Assembly: GCA_900660155.1 (NCBI GenBank)
Contig: CABFPE010000212.1
Coordinates: 280,096-331,656 of the forward strand
Length of the DNA: 51,561 bases
Source: Hofstenia miamia
Taxonomy: Eukaryota > Xenacoelomorpha > Acoela > Hofsteniidae
Direction of reading: 5' to 3'
Shown here piece after piece: positions 9,605-21,700 of the stretch; within the stretch, counting starts at the first letter, position 1, and each line of letters begins with the position of its first letter. The notes under the pieces are model-generated. The model saw only the letters and a program-made list of their open reading frames with translations, was not told the DNA's origin and made no database searches. Both the position numbers and the translations under genes were made by a program.

Positions 9605-12600
9605 CTAAGATAGTACAATAGTTATTAATCAATTAATTATAATTGTAAAAGAATGATAGACTTTATAATAGTATTCATTGCAATTTGGCAAAATATATTT
9701 ATTGAGTTATTCTAAGTTTCTTTTCTAAAAAAACCTTTAATTGCATATGGAAGTTTACTACTGTTTTTTCCAAATAATATCCAGCGCTTGTATATTTTTA
9801 GCACTTAACAAATAATCTTACATTATCATTTCCATGCTTTAGTTGACCATCTTCAAATAATGTAATTGTTTAATTTTAAATTTATAACAACCAGTATATA
9901 AATAAATACCTAAAATGTAAAGAATCTTTGAATACAAAATTGACCGCATCTTTGCAGGAAGTCTCCTTTTCGGCATTGATCGATGCAACTTTTGAATAAC
10001 AACAGTCGCAAATATTGCAAAAGTAATTAATGCCACATTGAAGAGAACTAGCGCGCCTAAAATTTATATAAATTTATTGAAAAAAAGTTGCTTTCAGAAA
10101 AAAACATATATTTTGTAAAAAGTCTGCTTAAATTATTCATTAAAAAACTAGAAATATATACTTTAAGACATTTATGCTTCGAATGTTTTTCACTCATCGT
10201 CAGGTAGTAAAATAATTTTTTTTAAATATATTAATTGTATTATTAGAATACACTAAGATGTTGTTTGAAATTAATTTGTATACTTAATTTGTTTGTTATT
10301 TTTGATAAATAGCGAGTCGTTTGACATTCGATGTATTGTTTGCAATGACGTTATGTATTGCTTATTCTAGGTTGAATTATGGTTTCTATTAACGCACTGC
10401 GTGATTGTGTGCTTGAACGTTTCTAAGATTGCTCAGAGTTATTGAAGGAGGATTATCTGTGTTTTGCCATCAGTGTGCTCTTAGTTTTGACGTTAATTAA
10501 TCAAGTCATGTTGCGCCGCATATACAGGGCAAAAAACATCAAAAAAAATTTGTTTGGAAGAGGCCAGCGCAAATGAATATTGTTATCGTTGTTCAAAGAA
10601 ACGCAGTGAAGATACTTACAACCGAGACCTAGCAGAAGTTTGTATAGACGCAGGATTGCTCATTTCAGGTTTTCAGAATTATTCACTGCGTACTTTTCTG
10701 GAGAAGGCTTTGGAAGAGCACTACCCTCAGACGGCACTCTAGCCACTGTTTTTGCCGATTGGAGTTATTCAGAAATGCAGGAGAAAGTTACGTAAAAACT
10801 GGAAGAAAAAACTTAGTATTTGATAAAGCCGACTACTAGGGATCAAAATAATATGCTATACTTTTGAGTGTACTCGATTTAGCTGGTGTCAACAAGCCAT
10901 ATTTGATTGACATTCAGGCTTCGGACCCTAGTCCCAATCAGCATGCTGTCCAAGATATTATCATCAAAACAATGACGAAAGTTGACGAAAGTTAACAAAG
11001 TACATTTTTTGAGTTTTTAAAATTTTTTTCTAAAGTGTAAGAGTTCCGGAAGCTTAAACTACTTCTAACCGATGGAGCAAGCCACAATACACCCGCGACC
11101 CGTACCCTCAAAGCACACTATCCCGACCTTGTACACATAACTTGTTACCGTCACATGGTTGTACGTTTATCTGCAAAAAAAGTGTGAATTCGTTAGTGAA
11201 GAATGTGAAGAAAGTATTCGAAAAATGCCGGAGTAGACAACTTAAATGATGCATTTCCAATTTCATTACTCGCACAGTGGTTATTGAAGAATATTCTCAG
11301 AAAAATTCCACAATCTGACTTAGCTGCAGCAGCAAAAGCTTTCGATCTTATGGAGCAGCAAAGGTTCTGCAAACTGTTGGATTCATTGCCTCTCTTCATT
11401 TTATTGTTCTATATATCAAGATTTCCGAATCTTAACACTTTATATCCGTAAAAGCCTTGAAATACTTCGACTCCATCATGAAAAAACTTATCTTGAAAAT
11501 GACAGATTAGAATGTTGAAGCACGTTGATATTAAAAGATTTTATACTCCTAATAAAACCAAATTTGCTCCTAACAGGGAAAAATTGAATTCTAAAAAATG
11601 AATATCAATACATCAATAAATTACACGCAGATGTTGCGTCCATATACATGTATGTATAACTACATGTACTTTATTCCTTGAAAAATAATCTTACCAAATA
11701 ATGGAAAGTGTAATGAACTGGCTGGAACTTTGTCAGAAAGCACAATCAAGTTCATATTTTGTGCAAGCAAGATTGTTACCAACAAGGTGAGTTTTTCACT
11801 ATTCTGTAGTGGAATAAATATCAAAGACATTGAAACAGCTAAATTTACTAGAATTACTCAAGTAGTGAGTTTGCACAATATAATAACAATAGAATTTTCA
11901 AATCTGACAGCAATGATTTGATTTTGCTATCCGAACTATCTTATCCTTATTAATAGAAATCCATAACTATGGTAAATTCTAGAAAAATATGTCATAGTAT
12001 TAGCAATATTGATTTCTTCTCAGCTAAAATTTATATTTGTGTAAGCCGGGTTGATTATATTTAGAATCAATCTGTCAAATCCGGATTTCTGAAATTGTTC
12101 ATAGTACTAATCAATACTGATACTTTCAGGGTTGCATGTGGAAATGCAAACTTCCATTCCATTCAATTTCCACATTATGGAAATTGAATGGAAATCATTT
12201 TGGGGAATGGAAATATAATAGAAATTTGTGGAAATAAAAATTCAAAAACAGCCATTGTCACCATCATAGAAACTGTTCAACACCCTCTAAATGTTTTGAG
12301 AAAAAATACAAAATGCTTTTTAATAACCAAAATAAGTTTGAATCATACAGAGTGTTGAACACTTTCTCCGAAGTGAGAAGAGTTGTTCAAACTATCAGGC
12401 TAGTCATTCTTAAAAAGTTCTTTCATTTATGTAATCTCTGCATTAAGAAGAGAATTCAAATGAGCACATGGCGAGTAGCACTTTAAAGTTTTGTTAATGT
12501 ATACCACACTGACTAAATATTTGCTACAACACACTGTTACAGCTAAAGCAATTCTAGCTTCCATGCCTTAATTAGTGTTATGTGGCAAGGCAATATCTTT

Positions 12601-15600
12601 ATCCGAAGCCGGCTGTGCAAACTAAATTTTTCTTAGCCGTAAGGCTTTGAAAATAGCAGGCTCTAAGTCTATAGTCATGATTTTTTTGCCGTAGTGTGCG
12701 CTTTTTATCAATACTAAGTGCAATGCAAAGATTCAAACATGCCTATACTTTGAACAATTAAGAAAAACCGAAAAATGTGTTTTACAAAAAACAAAAATTC
12801 AACTATACATCATGGACACAAATTGTTCATCATAATGCTAAGCAATTTTTAAACGAGTTTACAACTAAAAGTTCATTAGCATGGCATGAATGTGTCGTTT
12901 TTTCATCGGTACTGGTGCTTCCTCATCCAGATAAACAACCATTTTGTTTGGCAGATGTAGCATGTGAATGTCTGATAATAAGGGCAAATTGGGGACATAA
13001 TGCAACCTTCTGTATAAATTGAAACTCTTTTACATGCATTAATAAGCAGTCAAAGATAAATCATTAGTAATTTCAGAAATGAATTTTGGCTGGTGTTTTG
13101 GTCGAAAAACAAAGTCGTTTGCCATAGCTGATGGCTAGACACGGCTACGGCCTGCTAACGCCCATGGCCACAGAACACTTGCCTTAATATGGAAATTATT
13201 GCGCATGGTTCGAGAAATTTTAGGACCGCCCAGTCCAATTAGTGACATCTAACATCCGTTAAAAACCTTGGTATGTCCAATATATAAGTGCATTTTTTAG
13301 TGTGTTGCAACAACCCACCAATAAAATTATATACAAAAAGTTAGTGATGCATAACAGTTTACTGCAAGAATTTTGCCACATATCATGGCCATACATAAAT
13401 AACTTTAAATTATTTAATTTTATTCTCTGAAATTGTAATTTTAAGTAAACAAATCTGGAAATTAAATTAATTAAAATATTTAATTTGAAGAGTATTTCAA
13501 AATCTATTGTGTGTACCTTAGCACCTCCAATAAATAATAGCACCTTTTAGTACTGAATAGTTATTTTGGAGGACCACCACTCTGTCCTAAAAGTTTATGA
13601 CGCTGGGCTGGTACAGGACTTCGGCAAAACCTAATTAATTTAAGCGGAACTAGAACCAGTAAAATACTAGTCCTTCGGAACCAAGTACTTCATAGTTATA
13701 AGAGTTATGGATATCTGGAAAGCTATGGAAAATTATGGAAATGTTTTTAAAATGGAAATGGAAGACAACTTCATTTCCTTAGGCAAATCTGGCGATTTAA
13801 GCATTTTAAATTTTATAGTTAATATCAAGAATAAAAGTCTTTAATAAAGCTACTTTCGGTCATTGCATTAGCTGTCTAGCAAATAAAAATTCGAGCTTAC
13901 GCATATATCTCAAGCTTGGAAGAAGCTTGTTGTTTTACGGACTAGCACGACTCGCAGCCCACTTACTTTGTAATAGAATAGAATAGAATGGAATAGAATT
14001 TCTTACTAATACCCCGTTTACACGTGACATGAGACATGNTTTGCCATAGCTGATGGCTAGACACGGCTACGGCCTGCTAACGCCCATGGCCACAGAACAC
14101 TTGCCTTAATATGGAAATTATTGCGCATGGTTCGAGAAATTTTAGGACCGCCCAGTCCAATTAGTGACATCTAACATCCGTTAAAAACCTTGGTATGTCC
14201 AATATATAAGTGCATTTTTTAGTGTGTTGCAACAACCCACCAATAAAATTATATACAAAAAGTTAGTGATGCATAACAGTTTACTGCAAGAATTTTGCCA
14301 CATATCATGGCCATACATAAATAACTTTAAATTATTTAATTTTATTCTCTGAAATTGTAATTTTAAGTAAACAAATCTGGAAATTAAATTAATTAAAATA
14401 TTTAATTTGAAGAGTATTTCAAAATCTATTGTGTGTACCTTAGCACCTCCAATAAATAATAGCACCTTTTAGTACTGAATAGTTATTTTGGAGGACCACC
14501 ACTCTGTCCTAAAAGTTTATGACGCTGGGCTGGTACAGGNAAGCTTGGAAGAAGCTTGTTGTTTTACGGACTAGCACGACTCGCAGCCCACTTACTTTGT
14601 AATAGAATAGAATAGAATGGAATAGAATTTCTTACTAATACCCCGTTTACACGTGACATGAGACATGCATGTCTTGTGTTTTTAATGAGCGAATGTCACG
14701 TCTAAACACCCAAAACACGCGACGTTCTCTACTTGAGTGGTTGAATGTCGCGTGTTTTGGGTGTTTAGACGTGACATTCGCTCGTTGGAAACACAAGACA
14801 TGCATGTCTCATGTCACGTGTAAACGGGGTATAAGTGTAATACATTGGCATAATTTAACCCCTCAACAAAGGCTGCTAATACTACACTTAATGCGTCAAT
14901 AATAACACGAAGTACAAAAACAATAAAACAAACAGCAAAAAACATGGATGCAGAATTTACAGTTTACCCAGTTTATTGCTAATTATTTTACAACTAACTA
15001 TATTTTTTTGAAAAACTGAAATCCTTTCCATGCCTTAGAACCGATTTTAAGGATATGTTGCTTACGGAGGTAGTTATTGATTTGACATTTAAATGTCCTG
15101 TGACTTTTAATTCGCTTTATTTCAATTGGTAAGTTATTCCATAGTCCAATTGTTGAGTTTAAAAATGTATTTTTAAGAAAAAGTTTTTTATACTTCACTT
15201 TTCTGAATTTAGAGGTGAACGCTGATTTGAAATATCAAAAAATTTTATTAATGAAAAGTATTTTATGAAATGTAAATAAGCATCGTCATGATTAGAATAT
15301 GAACTTTTGACGTTCCTAGTCAAGTAATTATCATTATAAATGTTTGCTGCCCATTGAAATTGTGAGTCGAATTTATTTATTAATGAGTGGTTTATGTTTA
15401 TTTCATTAAATAAAACATTACAGTATCTATAATGACTTAATACTAGAGAGGTAACCAACATCGATTTCATTTTGGAATTTACAAAATTGCCTACATGTGA
15501 AATAGTTTTAATTCCCATTAAAGCAAAGTGAATCAATAAATTATTTAGGTGTTGAGATTGACAATGATTAAAATTTCGAACAATTTTTAATGACTAAAAT

Positions 15601-18600
15601 TAAAAAAATGGCTTCTGGAGTTAGGTATCTTTACCATCTGCGAAACGTCTCAAATATATATCACAAACAATTACTAAATTCATTTTGTTTATCTCATTTT
15701 CAATATTGCTCATTTCTCTTTGCAAACATAAATTCAAAATATCGCATACTTCTGTCTAAGACTTTCAATTGGTCTCTTAGAACACTTAACTTTGCGCAAA
15801 AACATGACAGTTCATCCGTCTATCGAATTCAATATAAAATATTAGCTCCTTATTACAGAATTCAAATGCATATGGTATCAATATTATTTAAGTGTAAATC
15901 TGGTACACCTTCTCTTTCATTTTTAAAACAATATATTAAGTTAAATGAACGTTCTCAAAAATGTTTATGCTTAGATAAACATTCAAATAGTTTTCACCAC
16001 ATAGCAACTAAAATTTGGAATAACTTAGACCATGAAATTAAAATGGAAATTAACTACAAAAAATTTAGAAAAAAAGTGCAAACATTCCTCTTTCACAGAC
16101 AATGCATACTTAATGACAATAATACACTACACTCCTTCAAAAATTTCGTATGATCCTAGATAATGTACACACACACACACATCCCCAACAAACACACACC
16201 ACACAATAATATATGTATATGTTACTATTATTTTGTAAATAGTTTTTTTAGTTTATAGTCTTGTACTAAAGAATTTTTGCAATAAATTGCTTTTGACTCT
16301 TAAATACTATGCGTATGTGACTTGAATAGTTCAATTTATTATCGATTGTTTCTCCAAGATATTTGAAGGATTCGACTTGAGTAATGGATTGATTATCTTT
16401 GGGAAAGGGAGACATAACACATAATTCTGTTTTAGAGGGATTTACACTTAAATGGTGCATATTAACATATTTTAATTGTTGAGACTGATTGACTTATCTT
16501 AATAATTGATGTTTTTATTTGATTATCATGTGTGTATCTACACGTGTCTTCAGCAATGCTGCACTATTCCACAACAATTGCTTAATTTACCATTTAAATC
16601 ATTTACATACAACGAAAAAAATTGAGGCCCTAAGATAGTTCTTTGTGGAACACCTTTGTAACTTAATAAATCAATAGGTTGCCAAAACAGTGATAATGTA
16701 AAAGAAAAATAGAAAGTGTATGGAAAAACACCAAAAATAATAAATAAATGTAAATAGAAAACAATAATTTTGGTAGCAGAACTACCATAACACTTAAAAT
16801 AATTTAAGTTTCAATCTTGTGACGTCATTGTCTTATATTGGTGAGACAGGAGGTTTTACCCAAGAAGTCTATTAATGACTGAATTCCAAGAAACTGGAAG
16901 AGTTTACGACTGGTGTTACAATATATGTAATATTTAGAATATTTGCAAATGCTAAGAGTGAAAATCTGTACAAGTCCTATTATAATATAAATTTAATGAT
17001 AACTTCATGTAAAACATTTCAAGCATTCTAAAAGTTTGATGCTGAATTATATTTTTCTACTACATCGTATATTCCATGCTTAGCCATGTAAATAGTTTTT
17101 AGGATGCTACTTCACAGAAGTATGAGATTAAATCTAAATTTTTTACTAAGAAAGTGAAAATTTGAATTCAAAATGCAGAAACATAAGCCCAGATTGAAAG
17201 TCAAAGTTATAGCGTTAATCATCACAAATATAATTTATAAATATGAGTGTCTGGATATTTATTACCAGCACTGTACATATGTATATTCAGTATTATTCTG
17301 AGGCAGTAACAAGATATAGTCAATATTTTGTGAATGGTATAATTACCCTCTATGTTGAGTATTTACCAAAAATAATTTCCAAATTTATTTAAAGGAATTT
17401 CCATTAAGTCTATTTTCAATAGGAATTTTTCAAAATCTGTGATGGTTTCCCAAAAATTTTTTAAATGCTTATATCTCACAAAGTAATGAATTGTCTATTC
17501 ATTCTTTTTCAACTTAAATTCGCGTTCAGCCTTTGTCCCGTCTGGTTGTCCTACGGCGTGACAATCTCCAGCTTTGTGCGCAGTAGGCCTCAACAGGACT
17601 CACACAGTTACTCTTTAGAAAACAAAATATTGCAGGATGATTGTTTTTCTCATTGACAGAGCTCCTCATTATCTGAAAACTAAGTATGGAATTAATTTGG
17701 ATATTCTTACAAAAGTCAGATTTTGCTTTGAAAAAAATTTTTTTTTGCATTACCTCAGACAGAAGAATATGTTTTAGCACAAATCTTTATTATTGCATGA
17801 GCGAGTCCTACCCCATAGATGTGTCCATGTAAAAAGCTTTCAATATTTTTTAATATGCTCGGATAAAATTCTTCCAAAATGCAGTGAAATCGCTTTGTTA
17901 CGCGTAAAGATAGCACTAATTGGAATAGGCTTAATGTTAATCAATGCGAATTGCTTAGGGTGTGTTCCCACTATCGACTTTTATCATCTGTCAAGAAATC
18001 GGTGATAAAAGTCGATAGTGTGAACACTCTATCTGCTTTTTTATCGGCTGATAAAAGTCGATAGTCTGAACGCTCCATCCGATTTTTTGGCAAAACAGCC
18101 AGATTACTGTCATCTGATAATTTATCAGCTGATAAAAGTCGATAGTCTGAACGGTACTAAAACTAGTCGAATAGCTACTTGAAACTAATTGCTTACTTCT
18201 CAAGTAGGGAACAGACTTCCAAAACGTAAATTATTGTCGTTGAAATATTTCAACTTCAAAATATGCAAACATTGTTTACATTCCAAGACAAACCAAGCCA
18301 TAAACAGATGTTGTTGTTTTTCTTACTGTCAATCAAAAGAAGATAATTTATCATCTGATAAAAAATCGATAGTCTGAACGCTCTTCCAACTCCGCTTTTT
18401 CTGATAAAAAATCGGATGATAAAAAATCGCCAATGCGAACAAAAATAATTGCATTTTCAATTAAAATCTGCTGATAAAAGTCGATAGTGGGAACACACCT
18501 TTAGTTTACAATGAAATATATTTCAAGGGCATAATGTTGCTTAGGTATTTTTGTGTTTCGTAATCGAAATTGGCACAATATAATGCCATTGCATGACGAA

Positions 18601-18678
18601 ATTTTTTCTAAACGTGAAATAGCAAATCACCTAGAATCAGGGAGGGATTTAAAGGAATAAGATAAAAGGCGCTGACGA

Positions 18679-18723
<45 letters not shown>

Positions 18724-21700
18724 GATTTATATGCTAACATTTTGCGGTTTCCACAAAACGAGTTCAGTTTGATTTTTACCATATCAAAACTGCGTTTTCG
18801 GTTTTTTGGCTGTCGGAATTTGTAAAACGTTATTTAATTGTAAAGTTGCATTCCAAAGTATGCATTCATAACATTAAATTAAGTTTTGAATCAAATAAAA
18901 CAAAGAATATATATAACTGGTAAAAGGCTAATGACCTGCAGAAAGAAGGATATATGGGAAAATTAACTACATTTTATAGAAACTCTATCAAAACCTTGTC
19001 CTTGAATGCTTAGACGACCACTTAGGCCTAAATAATATTTATCAAGACTGAATGAATTTTATATAGGCTTTTTTAACGCAAAATATAATTACTAATGAAC
19101 AAGTAATTAATCTATAGATTGAAATTTACCATCAAGTAACATGCCTATAAATACTGGCATTTTTCAGAGTATGAACCAAATGTTAATGGCTATTAGAAAA
19201 TAAGCTTTTAAAATATTATTATTATTTTATTACAGGTACTGGTGTGAAGGGTAATGCATGGACAGAAATATGCAAGTAAATTACCAGAATTGCATAATGA
19301 AGGTAATACTAAAATATGCACATAATATTCAGGCCTTCGCTGCAGTCTCATTGTATATTGAATGAGATCAACTCTTGGAGCCCGTTTCATGACAGTCACT
19401 TTTCCAAAAATTGGTTCTAGTAAATGCCACTCTTCATTCGGAAGAAAGAATGTGAGATCCATCGTAATTTCTAAGTCTTCTGGTGAGTTGAATTCTGTGT
19501 CCGGGTGTATTTGTAATTTAAAGTCAGTATTTTCATAAGATTGCGATTGTAAACTAAACAGAATGCTAATTTGTTGAAAAATAATTCAGAAATTATTAAA
19601 ATTAATTGTCTTGCATGCAGTCATATATTTCACATTAAGTATATAATTAAGGTTAGTAAATTAACTAGAAATGCGTAAATATAACCTATAAACATGAAAA
19701 ACTCTTCAGGAGAAACAGAGATTTTTCATTCTTGCAATTTATTAATAGAAAAAATCATATTTTGAAATAAAAAATGTAAAATTATTGCAAAGCACACAAA
19801 GAAAAATTCTCTTTCATTATCAAACAATATAAGTAAGAAAAAATCTCAATAAATTGTTCTTAGGTAAATAAATTTCAAAAAGTAAGTCCTTATAAATATA
19901 ATTAAATCTCACAGTAAATATTAAAAAATTCATTTATGTCTATTACTTGAAAAAACTGGATTAAACTTCTAGCAACTGTTCGCAAACAATCCAAACTTAC
20001 TTAAAAAAGTTATTAAATAGAATTTTTGGCCAACCAAAAACCAATTAGTTACACTTAATAAAATATGCACATGACGGAAATTATAAATGATAAATTTTAC
20101 CAATGTTAATTGTAATTATTCTTTTAGCTTATTGATATTAAATGTTAATTTTATTATTTTATTAATCTTAGCTAGTTTATAGTATGTGTAATGCTCGGTT
20201 TTCTATTAGTGATGTGCGGTTACTTGATCTTAACCGCTCGTTAGAAACTTCAAAATTCGGCCAGACAATTCGTTTTTCGGAGCAGAATTTGGCAGACAAA
20301 CTCAGTTTTCGGCAGGAAAAACGATGTTTTCGGCAGAAGAGTTTCAATATAAAGGTTGATATTTTGTATTTAACAAAAATCAGTTCTTTCATAGTTTAGA
20401 GTTAAGGTTAGGGTTAGGGTTAGAGTTTAGGGTTTGGGTTTTGGACTTCAAACCCCTGCGATTTCTTAATAGAATTTGGGAGAACACTGTTTTTTCTGTG
20501 ACCTTTTTAAATTTTTCAAGTGCGTTTTTTCCAATATGATTCCACACATTTCTCTTTTCACCAATGGTATCTAGAAGATTTGAGTCCTTCGGGACGCTAA
20601 AATTTTTTTTTCTGACTCCAAAATTGCAAGCTGAGCGAACTGCAAGCTGTTCATCTATCCAATTTTTCTCACTATTTTGCTGTTGTTCATAAGATTAAAG
20701 GCAACTTTTGAATATTCGTCTCCTGGCCTTCTAAAAATTCGTTCAATATCTCCTAATTTTTTGTGATAAACACCATACAGAATAACCAGGTCTCCCAGCG
20801 AGTATCAACAGGGATGGGAAAGGTTTCATTGGCTAAATGGATGCCAACTAAAAACTTTTGTCAGCTTTTTTGATAAGCACTCGCAAGGTGACCCAATATT
20901 TCTACTGTAATCCGGTTCAACATGTGTGAAACACAGGTAACATGGATTATGTTTTGAAAAGTACTTTGTAATGATTGACCTTCATAAATATTGAAAGCGA
21001 TATCGTCGCTCAAAAATAGACTCCATTTTTATAGTTATCAAGAGCACCAATTTTTGATAAAGCAGAAAAAATTGCTTGTTGAACAATGGCTGAGTTTGCT
21101 GCACGATAATCCAGGGTAATATCCAGTAAATAACATTGATTAACGGTATCACAAAGTTCACCAATAAGAATTCCATAGTATTGTCGCCACAATAATTGCT
21201 TCATCAAAGCGATGTAAAAATAATTGAACTTGTCAGCAATATCTTTCAATTTATGAAACTTTTGAGTATAGATTTTCGCAGCGTGATTATAACATAGAGT
21301 ATTTGAACAAATTAACTTTCCTGGAAGTTAATCTCTAAAAACTTTCGACGTTTTTTGTTGTAAAAGCATCAAATGGAAGTCCTGCGTCAAGCTATGCAAA
21401 TTTCAAATCGTAAGAGTGACTTTAACAGAGTTTGATACAACAGGAATTCTGGCTTTTTGTTGTTTGATTTCAACACCTTTTTGATGTATTGCACTAATAA
21501 CATGATCACAAACATGACTTGTTTTGGCCACTCTAAAGGAAGTTGGACAAAAATCGCAAAGGACAATAATACAATAAGCTTCTTTTTTCATAATCTCCAA
21601 AAAATTATGTTTTTATAAATCCAGACGAACCGTTGTAACAGCAGGTGCTCTATACTTTCAGAAAAAATCTCTTATTTTTCTCGAATTCAATTTCTTATTA

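Noticed and set aside
13259-14465. Two identical 94-codon minus-strand frames, as if a tandem gene pair
   Set aside because: They are the same sequence repeated by contig redundancy around single Ns, and the protein has no family pattern.
16822-16829. TGACGTCA palindrome as a CRE-type regulatory site
   Set aside because: A single 8-mer deep in a large intron has no supporting context.
17519-17610. GC-richer patch considered as a tRNA-derived SINE
   Set aside because: No A box/B box pair, no cloverleaf, and no tail or target duplication seen.
20184-20399. Overlapping open frames on both strands
   Set aside because: They lie at the edge of the hAT relic and show no domain; likely chance.
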